From Sphaerochaetaceae bacterium (GTDB lineage: Bacteria; Spirochaetota; Spirochaetia; Sphaerochaetales; Sphaerochaetaceae), in contig JAQQAI010000052.1 of NCBI GenBank assembly GCA_028532915.1, positions 1-64,000 of the forward strand: DNA of 64,000 nt, in the 5' to 3' direction. The number at the start of each line of letters is the position of its first letter. The stretch's first letter is position 1. The notes beneath the pieces are model-generated. The model was not told where the DNA came from. It saw only the letters and a list, made by a program, of their open reading frames with translations, and searched no databases. A program made the position numbers and the translations under genes. Positions 53,319 to 61,635 of this stretch are shown here, piece after piece.

Positions 53319-54862
53319 AACGGCATATTCCCGTGTTTCTTCTCAGGACGATTCTCCACCTTGTTTGAAAGAGATTCGACCGAACGGATGAGAGACGAAC
53401 GAATCTCTGTGGGATCAAGAATCGTATCGACCATGCCAGAGGAGGCGGAGATGTACGGATTCGTAGATTTTCTTTTCAGCTCTTCAATTTTCTCCAATCT
53501 GGTCTGATTCGGATCAGAAGACTGTGCGATATCTTTACGGAAGATGATGTTTGCAGCACCCTCGGCACCCATCACAGCTATCTCGGAAGTAGGCAGAGCC
53601 AGGACTCTGTCATAGCCCAAAGAACGGGATGCCATTGCGATATATGCGCCGCCGAAGGCTTTCCTCAGTACGACCGCGATCTTCGGGACGGTCGCCTCAC
53701 CGATTGCATACAGCATCTTTGCTCCATGCCTGATTATTCCGCCGAACTCCTGCTTCGTACCGGGCATATATCCGGGAACATCCACGAAGGTTGTCACCGG
53801 AATATTGAAGGCATCACAGAATCTGATAAACCGGGCCCCTTTATCACTGCTGTCGATATCGAGTGTACCCGAGAGAAAACGGGGTTGATTTGCCACGATT
53901 CCTACTGTTCTTCCTGCCAGACGGGCAAAACCGACGACTATATTCTGTGCAAAATCTTTCTGTACCTCCAGGAAAGAATCCTTGTCGAACAATTCCTGAA
54001 TCACAAGATGTACATCATATGCCTTGGTAGATTTCTCACCCATGATCTTTTCTATTATCTGTGTAGATTCCGGAGGATCGGCAGGATCCGCAAGCGGCGG
54101 AATCTCCATGTTATTCAATGGAAGATATGAAATCAGTTTTCTCAGATGAGCGAATGCACTCTGCTCATTCTCATGTGTAAAATGGATATTTCCACTTTTC
54201 TTTCCATGAGCTTTAGCTCCTCCGAGTTCCTGATGGGTCACTGACTCACCGGTGACAGCTTTGATCACATCAGGGCCTGTGATATACATCTGACTGATCG
54301 AATCAACCATATATATAAAATCGGTGAGTGCCGGAGAGTATGCTGCTCCCCCGGCACAAGGCCCCATAATCAGTGAAAACTGGGGGATTACCCCGGAGGC
54401 CAGAATATTGTTTCTGAATATTTTCCCGTAACCGTCAAGAGAATATACTCCTTCCTGAATCCTGGCACCACCGGAATCATTGATCTGAATGAAAGGTGAT
54501 TTAGTTTCAATTGCTTTCTGCTGAACTCTGGCGATACGTTCGGCATGCTGTTCACCAAGCGATCCGCCGAGCACCGTGAAATCCTGGCTGGAAATCCATA
54601 CCTGCCGCCCTTCGATAAGTGCAGTACCGGTAACGACTCCGTCCCCGTAGAACCGTTTTGATTCCATATTGAATTCTGTAGCTCTGCAGGTCATGAAGGA
54701 ATCGAACTCTATGAAAGAACCTTCATCCACCAACTGTTCTATTCGTTCTCTGGCAGTGAACTTTCCTTTAGCATGTTGAGCTTCGACTTTTCTTGGGTCG
54801 CCACCTGACTCCATTACATTCTTTATCGATCTGAGCTGTTCAATTTTTTCCAAATTTTCCAC
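53315..54862 (-). CDS. acyl-CoA carboxyltransferase subunit (MmdA/PccB family)
   Basis: A 515-aa carboxyltransferase of the propionyl-CoA carboxylase beta/methylmalonyl-CoA decarboxylase alpha family. It shows GGSLGEQHAERIARVQQKA, the N-terminal oxyanion glycines NDSGGARIQEGV, MGPCAGGAAYSPA, and the C-terminal half RKAFGGAYIAMASRSLG. It moves CO2 between biotin and an acyl-CoA. No biotin carboxylase, biotin carrier or decarboxylase beta subunit lies nearby, so its partners are elsewhere. Start GTG with GAGGTG. It follows the acylating aldehyde dehydrogenase. Confidence 0.9.
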   Translation of the reverse strand: MENLEKIEQLRSIKNVMESGGDPRKVEAQHAKGKFTARERIEQLVDEGSFIEFDSFMTCRATEFNMESKRFYGDGVVTGTALIEGRQVWISSQDFTVLGGSLGEQHAERIARVQQKAIETKSPFIQINDSGGARIQEGVYSLDGYGKIFRNNILASGVIPQFSLIMGPCAGGAAYSPALTDFIYMVDSISQMYITGPDVIKAVTGESVTHQELGGAKAHGKKSGNIHFTHENEQSAFAHLRKLISYLPLNNMEIPPLADPADPPESTQIIEKIMGEKSTKAYDVHLVIQELFDKDSFLEVQKDFAQNIVVGFARLAGRTVGIVANQPRFLSGTLDIDSSDKGARFIRFCDAFNIPVTTFVDVPGYMPGTKQEFGGIIRHGAKMLYAIGEATVPKIAVVLRKAFGGAYIAMASRSLGYDRVLALPTSEIAVMGAEGAANIIFRKDIAQSSDPNQTRLEKIEELKRKSTNPYISASSGMVDTILDPTEIRSSLIRSVESLSNKVENRPEKKHGNMPL

Positions 54863-54895
54863 TTGTCACCTCTCGCATTTTTATGGTGCAATCAA

Positions 54896-56305
54896 CTATC
54901 TGCGCTCGCGTACTTCCTGAGAAAACAGATCCTCATCTTTAGGCTGTTTGCTTTCAATAGGGAATGATACCCATGTTTTGTTAATCAGATGCTTCCATGT
55001 GACATTTTCACTGCTGATATTACCGCCCCAGGTTCCGCATCCGAGCGTCAATGTCACGGGCATTCCGTTAGTCCATGCGCCACTGTTTGAAAGGCTCTGC
55101 GGTTGATTTACCATAACTCTTGAAACTCTGACTTTGCTCGCCAGCTCAATCGCCCTTTCACGATTTGCCGTATGGATACCACATGAGTGTCCGGCACCAC
55201 TGAATTGAGTGATTCTGTTGACCAGGTCGACAGCATCAGCAAAAGAATCCCACTTGTAAAGTGTAATCACTACGGATAGTTTTTCACCACTGAACGGGAA
55301 CCGCTCTCCGACACCGACCTCTTCGACCATGAAAAATTTCTTCCCTTCAGGAAGATCTATATCTGCGACTTTTGCGATCTTGTCGGCACTCTGGGCAACA
55401 ACTTCACGATTTAATGTATGCCCGTCAGGCCACATTGCTTTCTGAAGCTTCTCTTTCTCTTCAGAATTAAGAAGATAGCCACCTTCCGCTTCCATTGCTT
55501 TGATGAATTCATCGTACACTTTCGATTCTACAACAGCTCCATTTTCGCTGGAACAACTTGTAGCCTGATCAAAAGTCTTCGACCGTCTGATTTTTTCTGC
55601 AACGACCTTCATATCCTGAGTATCATCAACGATTGTCACAGCATTTCCGGCACCTACACCGTAAGCAGGAGTTCCGCTCGAATATGCGGCAGCTACCATA
55701 CCGGGACCGCCTGTGGCAAGAATGAGATCACACTGAGCCATCAGCTGCTGGCTGTTCTCCAAAGACACTTTTGACATATTGATGATAAGGTCTGGATTAT
55801 ACCCGTAACTCTCAATTACACCTCTCATCATGTTCACTACTTTTTCATTGGTCTTCTGTGTTCTCGGATGGGGAGCCATGATCACAGCATTTCTCGTTTT
55901 TAATGTCCAGGCAGCTTTAAGAACAGGAGTAGCTTCACAGTTGGTACAGGGAACGAGTGCTCCGATAACACCCACAGGTTTTGCGATACAGACAAGGTTA
56001 TTGACATGATCCTCTTCAAGGATACCGACCGATTTCTGTCCTTTCATATCAAACCAGCCGCCTCTGCTTTTGGTCATCATCTTCGCATATTTACTTTCAA
56101 CATCTCCCATTCTGGATTCCTGTACAGCAAGCTCGGCCAATTCTCTGGCAAATTCGGGCTGAAGGGCGTTCCAACAGATTGCTTCGGCAAGAGCGTCCAC
56201 CTCTTTCTGTGAAGCGAACTCAATACTTGACTGTGCTTTTCTTGCCCGTTCTATGAGTGTAGCAACGTATGCTTTTGCCTCATCTTTTTTATTCTCTTCA
56301 ATCAT
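54896..56305 (-). CDS. CoA-acylating aldehyde dehydrogenase (EutE/SauS-like)
   Basis: A 469-aa NAD(P)-dependent enzyme that converts an aldehyde plus CoA to acyl-CoA. The catalytic Cys is in FDQATSCSSENGAVVE, and the cofactor glycine motif is ATGGPGMVAAAYSSG. The C-terminal LGCGTWGGNISSENVTWKH is typical of the acylating EutE/AdhE-N/sulfoacetaldehyde dehydrogenase group. The substrate is undecided. With the next gene being a carboxyltransferase, malonate or methylmalonate semialdehyde is a reasonable candidate. AAAGGAG precedes the ATG; operator H lies 45 nt upstream. Confidence 0.88.
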   Translation of the reverse strand: MIEENKKDEAKAYVATLIERARKAQSSIEFASQKEVDALAEAICWNALQPEFARELAELAVQESRMGDVESKYAKMMTKSRGGWFDMKGQKSVGILEEDHVNNLVCIAKPVGVIGALVPCTNCEATPVLKAAWTLKTRNAVIMAPHPRTQKTNEKVVNMMRGVIESYGYNPDLIINMSKVSLENSQQLMAQCDLILATGGPGMVAAAYSSGTPAYGVGAGNAVTIVDDTQDMKVVAEKIRRSKTFDQATSCSSENGAVVESKVYDEFIKAMEAEGGYLLNSEEKEKLQKAMWPDGHTLNREVVAQSADKIAKVADIDLPEGKKFFMVEEVGVGERFPFSGEKLSVVITLYKWDSFADAVDLVNRITQFSGAGHSCGIHTANRERAIELASKVRVSRVMVNQPQSLSNSGAWTNGMPVTLTLGCGTWGGNISSENVTWKHLINKTWVSFPIESKQPKDEDLFSQEVRERR

Positions 56306-56348
56306 CTATTGCTCCTTTGCCCAAATGAAAAAGTTTAGGGCTAATAAT

Positions 56349-56373
56349 TTATTTTCGATTATCGATTATAAAA
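56349..56373. promoter_or_regulatory. island operator copy H
   Basis: Contains ATTTTCGATTATCGATTATA, directly upstream of the aldehyde-dehydrogenase unit. Confidence 0.65.
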
Positions 56374-56429
56374 TACACCTACTGAACTATTATGTCAATT
56401 CACACTCAGGTAATTTCCTTGAATTTCAT

Positions 56430-57455
56430 TCAGTCAATTCTGAACTGCCCGATTTTGTTCCAGTTTTCTGTAAATTGTGCAAGAGTTTTCTGGACCACTC
56501 CATAGGTGATAAACTCTTCTTCCTTCATACCGTCCGCATCATAGGCTTTGACGAACTGTTCACATGTACACAGTCGTTCAATCACTTCGGAATCAATATC
56601 CTCTTCCCACCGCTCAACGAAAGGTTCTGCGACGGTTTCTGTCAATTTCTGAATTTTCGGATGAATTGAGAAGGTTACGCCGGCTCCTGACAGATCCGTT
56701 ACGTGATAGGCCCCCCTCTTCCCTGCGGGCATCAAGGTTGCCGAATAACCTTCTTTCTTGAATAGTGCGATTGCCCGTTTCATGATTGCGCTGCCACATT
56801 GGATGATATCGGTTTCATAGATCCCTTCAATGTCATTATCACGTACAACATCCCGTATATAATCGTCTATCCGTCCGACCATGATCACTGCAAAACATCT
56901 TCCCGGTGTAATTCCTGCTTTACTACATCGAATTATCCCCTTCTCGTACCTTCTTGCCACAGCAAGCACTTGAGGAAGAGTAAAACTCACGGTGGCGGCA
57001 ACCGTGATACCTTCAGCAACACATTCTTCTAAAACATCAAGTCCAGCTTTCGTAACAGGAAGTTTCACAGCAATATTCGGGGCCCAATTGTGGAGCCTTT
57101 TTGCCATTGCAAGCATTGCATCTCTATCTGAAGCTTTGGAAGGATCCACCTGGGCACACACATATCCATCATTATTGTTCACATAGAACGAGGCCATTCT
57201 ATCTGCGACAGCAACCGTAACCCGTCTGATGATCTCCTCAATACGGTCCGCCAAAGAAAGATCAGGCTGAATTCCCTGTAAATACGGTTTCCAGAAATCA
57301 GGATCATCATATAGTGTTCTACATACCAAAACTGGATTTGTTGTTACACCGACAGCTCCATCGGAAATGGCTATTTCCAATTCTTTAAAATCTGCTGAAT
57401 CATTCCACCATTTGCTCTTTGTTTCTCTTGCCATCCACGAAAGATACTTGCTCAT
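56430..57455 (-). CDS. transaldolase-family enzyme
   Basis: A 341-aa class I aldolase of the transaldolase family. It has the signature GVTTNPVLV near residue 36, the Schiff-base Lys in NIAVKLPVTKAG, and C-terminal segments for substrate and phosphate binding. It is longer than short fructose-6-phosphate aldolases and diverges from housekeeping TalB. It probably transfers or releases a dihydroxyacetone unit. The start has AAGGAGAG. It follows the phosphohistidine-domain gene after a strong stem-loop. Confidence 0.85.
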   Translation of the reverse strand: MSKYLSWMARETKSKWWNDSADFKELEIAISDGAVGVTTNPVLVCRTLYDDPDFWKPYLQGIQPDLSLADRIEEIIRRVTVAVADRMASFYVNNNDGYVCAQVDPSKASDRDAMLAMAKRLHNWAPNIAVKLPVTKAGLDVLEECVAEGITVAATVSFTLPQVLAVARRYEKGIIRCSKAGITPGRCFAVIMVGRIDDYIRDVVRDNDIEGIYETDIIQCGSAIMKRAIALFKKEGYSATLMPAGKRGAYHVTDLSGAGVTFSIHPKIQKLTETVAEPFVERWEEDIDSEVIERLCTCEQFVKAYDADGMKEEEFITYGVVQKTLAQFTENWNKIGQFRID

Positions 57456-57507
57456 AAACTCTCCTTTTCATACTCTTTTGCGAAACGCATCATCTAAGGC
57501 ATGAAAG

Positions 57508-57533
57508 AGTGGTACTACCTAAGTAGTACCACT
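57508..57533 (-). terminator. strong stem-loop between the dikinase subunit and transaldolase genes
   Basis: Perfect 11-bp stem AGTGGTACTAC / GTAGTACCACT with loop CTAA. No clear T-tract follows. It may be an attenuating or processing hairpin in one transcript. Confidence 0.5.
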
Positions 57534-57574
57534 TTCATCAAATAAGTCTTCATTATTACTATCGAAGATTCGTA

Positions 57575-59254
57575 TCAGAGAATGGTTACTACTCCATTGT
57601 CCCCATCTACACGGATTCTATCGCCAGTTTTAATTTCCCGTGTTGCACTTCCTGTCCCTACTACTGCCGGAATCATAAATTCACGAGCAACAACAGCAGA
57701 ATGGGAAAGCACACCACCGGAATCGGTGACAATACCTGTAATCTTGGAGAATACAACAACCCATGCAGGATTCGTCATAATACAGACGATAATCTCTCCA
57801 CGTTTCACATCATTGAACTCGGCAGGGCTTTTGACAATACGGGCTGTTCCCTCTACAACTCCCGGAGAACCTCCGAGCCCCTGGATGGTTCCTTTCACCT
57901 TTTCATCCTGTTCTCGTTCAAACTTCTCAGGATATCCCCACAGAGTATGGTACGGTTCTTCATACATATTAGCCTGTGTCACAGTACCGACCCAATCACG
58001 GGGGGTTATTGATCTGGCTTTTTCAAGCTCGACTTTCGCATTGGCAATGATTTTTTTGCCAGGATAGTTTTCAGGATCAGCAACATAACGTCGAAGCTGT
58101 TCGTATTCGAGACACATAATATCTTCAGGATCATCCAGAAGATCCATTTCAACCATCTTCCTTGCAACACGGAGGAGAACCACACGCATTCTTGCGTAAG
58201 TACCCTGATCGAAATAGAAGTGATGATCAGGAGTAAGAGGCAGCATAGCTAGATTCAGGGCAAGAGCATCTTCAAATCTCTTCTTATCCTCATCACTTCT
58301 GTCTTTGATCTGATCCCGCAGGTACGCTATTGCACGATCCTGTTCGTTGATACATTTGTTGTAAACATCATGGTAGTCAAAGTTGGTGGCAAGATAGCTT
58401 CTGATCTGCTCAAGAATAGGTTTCTGATCCTCGATATAGAGTGGGAATACGTATTCATGAGTATAGATTGCTTTATAACCGAATTCTTTAGCATATTCAA
58501 ATACATCATCCAGGAATTTCTTCCCTGCTTCAGTTTTTTTGAGTTCTGATTCAATGACTGCAGAATCCTCATTTCCTTCAAAGATCTTTTTCAATTCCGG
58601 TATCGTCTTGACTTCTTCTTTGAGCTGATAAAGAGCTTTCAGGCTGTCCCAGTTTCTATCTTTGCGTGACACATTCACTTTACCTAACAGATCCTGATCC
58701 ACGTTACCGATAAGCTCGTTGACAACAGTGTTGAAACCGATAGAAGATTGGAACTGAGCCCAGTTCAATACCCAATGGAGTCTGAAATGTCTTTCCTGAA
58801 TATCGATCATCTCTTCAAGATGAATCATAAGCTCCTGAAGTGTCTTTTTCGAAGGATCATATTCATCAATGTATTTGAAGTTCGTGAATACTTCAGGCAG
58901 GTAACGATTTTCCCACCACTCCAAAAAGTTAGTAGCATAGGTCGGCATGATCCAGTTATAGTATTTTGCCGTCTGATCTGAATCAACTTTGTCACGACCT
59001 TCGATCGCAGTATACACATACCCGTTGATTCTTTTTGCAGGCCAGGCTACACCTGTCGGCACGTCAAATCTTCTGAACAGGTATTCACATGTCGGCCCCC
59101 ACCATCCGTCCAAGCTGAAATACATCGGTGAAACAGGGAAGGGAACGTGATTGTCATCAAAGAACCAGAAAAGAGATTTCTCTTTCTCGTCTTTCCATTG
59201 CACAGGAAAACTATCATCACCCAAAAATTGGGCGAGAACTTTTGAATTATCCAT
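57575..59254 (-). CDS. phenylphosphate-synthase/rifampin-phosphotransferase-like subunit with C-terminal phosphohistidine domain
   Basis: A 559-aa protein. A large helical N-terminal domain (about 1-460) corresponds to the substrate-binding domain of such dikinases. A C-terminal swivel domain follows (GLGGSPGVVEGTARIV, then DSGGVLSHSAVVAREF with His518). It lacks an ATP-grasp domain and the PEP TIM barrel. The separate ATP-grasp protein at 39245-40264 supplies the missing part. The known relative transfers the beta-phosphate of ATP to an organic hydroxyl. AAGGAGG precedes the ATG; operators I and J lie upstream. Confidence 0.82.
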   Translation of the reverse strand: MDNSKVLAQFLGDDSFPVQWKDEKEKSLFWFFDDNHVPFPVSPMYFSLDGWWGPTCEYLFRRFDVPTGVAWPAKRINGYVYTAIEGRDKVDSDQTAKYYNWIMPTYATNFLEWWENRYLPEVFTNFKYIDEYDPSKKTLQELMIHLEEMIDIQERHFRLHWVLNWAQFQSSIGFNTVVNELIGNVDQDLLGKVNVSRKDRNWDSLKALYQLKEEVKTIPELKKIFEGNEDSAVIESELKKTEAGKKFLDDVFEYAKEFGYKAIYTHEYVFPLYIEDQKPILEQIRSYLATNFDYHDVYNKCINEQDRAIAYLRDQIKDRSDEDKKRFEDALALNLAMLPLTPDHHFYFDQGTYARMRVVLLRVARKMVEMDLLDDPEDIMCLEYEQLRRYVADPENYPGKKIIANAKVELEKARSITPRDWVGTVTQANMYEEPYHTLWGYPEKFEREQDEKVKGTIQGLGGSPGVVEGTARIVKSPAEFNDVKRGEIIVCIMTNPAWVVVFSKITGIVTDSGGVLSHSAVVAREFMIPAVVGTGSATREIKTGDRIRVDGDNGVVTIL

Positions 59255-59269
59255 AATGCCTCCTTTTAG

Positions 59270-59291
59270 AATTTCGATTATCGATAGTTGA
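59270..59291. promoter_or_regulatory. island operator copy I
   Basis: Contains TTTCGATTATCGATAG, only 16 nt above the start codon at 59254, overlapping the leader of the dikinase subunit gene. Confidence 0.65.
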
Positions 59292-59348
59292 ATATATTGT
59301 TCGTCAGCTTTGATGATATGTCAAGGAAAAAAACACGAAATTTTTATA

Positions 59349-59370
59349 ATTATCTATAATCGATAAAAAC
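59349..59370. promoter_or_regulatory. island operator copy J
   Basis: Contains TATCTATAATCGATAAAAAC, a reverse-oriented half-match 58 nt further upstream of copy I. Paired sites suggest cooperative binding. Confidence 0.55.
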
Positions 59371-59383
59371 TCAATATTTATCA

Positions 59384-59806
59384 TCATTCCACTTTCATCG
59401 TCGCACAGCCGAATCGTACTCTCACCGCTATATTCAATCTATTTCGGATCGCATAGCTGTGTTTCCTAGGACAGAGTGAGCTCTCGTCGATTACACAAGC
59501 GGTTATCAGGGGTTGAAATCTATCCAGCGTCGAGCGTACAGATGCGATGTGTACTGATAGACACTTTCGAAGTCCAACCCTCATAAAAGCAAGGCAGTCA
59601 GGGAATATCTTGCTTTCATGATATACGAGTGCATGTTCATCTCTGATAGTGCCATTCAGACTGTTCTCGATTTGACTATATTGTCTCGTGAAATCCCCAC
59701 TATGGCGGTGGTGTAATGAGATACGACACACTCCGGATTTCTTGAAAGAACTTTTGCTTTGAAAAAACCTCATTAGTTTTCGGGAGGGTATTAAGCCATA
59801 TGTCAT
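59384..59806 (-). CDS. unrecognised basic protein (140 aa)
   Basis: Fills most of the 742-nt gap 59255-59996. A TATAAT box (minus strand, 59841-59836) and an AAGGTGGTG site precede the start, which favours a real gene. The protein is basic and Cys/His-containing (SGVCRISLHHRHSGDF) with no membrane helix. I do not recognise it. GTG 59815 is an alternative start. Confidence 0.45.
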   Translation of the reverse strand: MTYGLIPSRKLMRFFQSKSSFKKSGVCRISLHHRHSGDFTRQYSQIENSLNGTIRDEHALVYHESKIFPDCLAFMRVGLRKCLSVHIASVRSTLDRFQPLITACVIDESSLCPRKHSYAIRNRLNIAVRVRFGCATMKVE

Positions 59807-59928
59807 TATCGTCACACCACCTTTTTGAAAAGGATATTATATCAAAAAAGCATTCCATATACACTTCAAATATAAATCCAGATTTTGGGTCGACTTTCTC
59901 TACTGATGCTGAAAATCATGTTCTGTGC

Positions 59929-59934
59929 TATACT
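59929..59934 (+). promoter_or_regulatory. extended -10 for the methyltransferase
   Basis: TGCTATACT is an extended -10 with no good -35, about 65 nt before the start of the methyltransferase. Confidence 0.45.
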
Positions 59935-59996
59935 CAATAGATGATAGAAATTATTCAGAGGCCCCGGACTGTCCTGTCTCATATCAGAGGTAATCT

Positions 59997-60584
59997 GTGA
60001 AGCACATTTCCTACTATAACAGAAACAGTAACGGCTATATCGAACAGACAAAAGATGCCGATCTCAGCTTTCTCTATAAACGGTTTCTCCCCCTGTTGCC
60101 TCCGGGAGGAACGATCATCGACGGAGGCTGCGGCAGCGGCCGGGACCTCCGTTTTTTCAGGTTGAGAGGATATAAGGCAGAAGGGTTCGACAGTAGTGAA
60201 AAGATGGCAACTGCTGCATCATGTTACAGTGGAGCGAAGGTCAGGAACATGCGTTTTGAAGATCTCGATGAAACAGACGAATATGATGGATTCTGGGCAT
60301 GTGCATCATTGATTCATGTCCCGCGCGATCTTCATAAAAAGGTCTTCACGTCGATTTACCGCTCACTCAGAAATGGGGGGATACTTTACTGCTCGTTCAA
60401 AGACAGTGAAGAAGACTTTTATGACGGCGAACGGGTATTTTATTGTTACACTGTGCAGCAACTGGGAGAATTCGTCCGTAATAATACAGATTTCTCTATT
60501 ATCGACATCTGGAAGTCACAGGATACATCGAGAAAAGATCTGTTGTGGACGAATGCTCTTTTACGGAAGGTCACTTTTTCCTGA
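59997..60584 (+). CDS. class I SAM-dependent methyltransferase
   Basis: A 195-aa Rossmann methyltransferase with motif I IIDGGCGSGRDLRFF, the motif II acidic AEGFDSS, and motif IV DGFWACASLIHVPR. The TehB-like small size lacks extra substrate domains, so the substrate is unknown. The start is GTG 59997 with AGAGG. The 3' end overlaps the convergent birA by 14 nt. Confidence 0.85.
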   Translation: MKHISYYNRNSNGYIEQTKDADLSFLYKRFLPLLPPGGTIIDGGCGSGRDLRFFRLRGYKAEGFDSSEKMATAASCYSGAKVRNMRFEDLDETDEYDGFWACASLIHVPRDLHKKVFTSIYRSLRNGGILYCSFKDSEEDFYDGERVFYCYTVQQLGEFVRNNTDFSIIDIWKSQDTSRKDLLWTNALLRKVTFS

Positions 60585-61545
60585 TCGATATCTCACCCGA
60601 ATTCAGTCGATGTATTTCTCCCTTCTCATCTTTGACGATCAGAGACCCGTCATTATCGATATCTGTGACGTGCGCATCGTAGGACTCATTTCCCGTGATC
60701 ACCGATACATCCGTATCAAGAACGAACGAATGTTCACGGTATTCTTTCATTATCGAAGGATCTTCAAGGTCAAAGAGAACAGCTGATAGTTCAGATATAA
60801 GGCAGGATGCAAAATCGTTCATGACCTCCTTTTCGTGTTCAAACAGACTAGAAGCAATCTCTTTGAGATGATCGGGAAAACCTCCCCGAGGAGGAAAGAG
60901 GTTGATTCCGATCCCAACAATGATACTTTCCATCCGGCCGTTTTCGAAATTGCTCGTTCCCTCAGTCAGGATCCCTGCTATCTTCTTTCCCTCTTTGTAT
61001 ATATCGTTCACCCATTTGATCTGTACGGGAATCGAGAAAGACTTCTCTATAGCCCGGGTGACAGCAACGGCAGCAGCACTGGTGACCAGCAGAGCTTTCT
61101 GCAGCTCCAGAGCCTCTTTAATGATGTATGAGAGGTATAGACCGCTCCGGTCGGGAGAAAAGAACGATCGGCCGAGTCTGCCTCTCCCCTCACTCTGTGA
61201 GCGGGCGATCACGACCGTATCGGTCTGACAGCCGGCAGCGAGAAGACGTTTGGCCTCACTGTTGGTGCTGTCGATCGTATCAAAGACTTTCAAAGTGATT
61301 TTCTCCCGTTCTCTTCGGTCAAGCAGAGAGAGGATGCTGTCGCAGTAGAGCTCATTAGTCTCTTTGATCAGGCGGTAACCTTGATGACTTTTCGATTCTA
61401 TCTGATACCCCTGGGTCCTCAGTGTATCGACCGCCTTCCAGATCGCAGCTCTCGAGATATCGAGCTGCCCGGCAAGATTCTCACCTGAAATATAGTTTCC
61501 TCTGTGTTCTCTCAACTGCTGCAGTACCGCTTCCTTAGAATTCAT
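60571..61545 (-). CDS. birA: bifunctional biotin-protein ligase/biotin repressor
   Basis: Attaches biotin to carboxylases and represses biotin genes. The 324-aa protein has an N-terminal winged helix (YISGENLAGQLDISRAAIWK), the ligase core with SQSEGRGRLGRSFFSP and IQIKWVNDIYKEGKKIAGI-like KWVNDIYKEGKKIAGILTE, and a C-terminal SH3-like domain. ATG 61545 is chosen. The divergent region to bioY carries a clear BirA operator, so it autoregulates and controls the importer. Confidence 0.95.
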   Translation of the reverse strand: MNSKEAVLQQLREHRGNYISGENLAGQLDISRAAIWKAVDTLRTQGYQIESKSHQGYRLIKETNELYCDSILSLLDRREREKITLKVFDTIDSTNSEAKRLLAAGCQTDTVVIARSQSEGRGRLGRSFFSPDRSGLYLSYIIKEALELQKALLVTSAAAVAVTRAIEKSFSIPVQIKWVNDIYKEGKKIAGILTEGTSNFENGRMESIIVGIGINLFPPRGGFPDHLKEIASSLFEHEKEVMNDFASCLISELSAVLFDLEDPSIMKEYREHSFVLDTDVSVITGNESYDAHVTDIDNDGSLIVKDEKGEIHRLNSGEISIRKK

Positions 61546-61561
61546 AATGCTTCCCCCGACT

Positions 61562-61595
61562 ATTGTAAACATACAATATTATAATAGTTTACAAT
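61562..61595. promoter_or_regulatory. BirA operator
   Basis: TTGTAAAC (61563-61570), a 16-bp spacer, then GTTTACAA (61587-61594): the canonical BirA box. A TATAAT (61580-61585) for bioY lies inside it, explaining repression. Confidence 0.9.
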
Positions 61596-61635
61596 AGCCC
61601 CGTTTTCGTGTTATGAAAGATAAAGAGGAGATTCT

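Noticed and set aside
37091-57455. Sulfoquinovose breakdown by sulfo-transketolase or sulfo-transaldolase
   Set aside because: Transketolase, transaldolase and an acylating aldehyde dehydrogenase fit in part, but sulfoquinovosidase, sulfo-sugar isomerase and sulfonate exporter are missing.
33985-59254. Classical anaerobic phenol degradation
   Set aside because: The dikinase parts resemble phenylphosphate synthase, but no UbiD-type phenylphosphate carboxylase, CoA ligase or benzoyl-CoA reductase is present.
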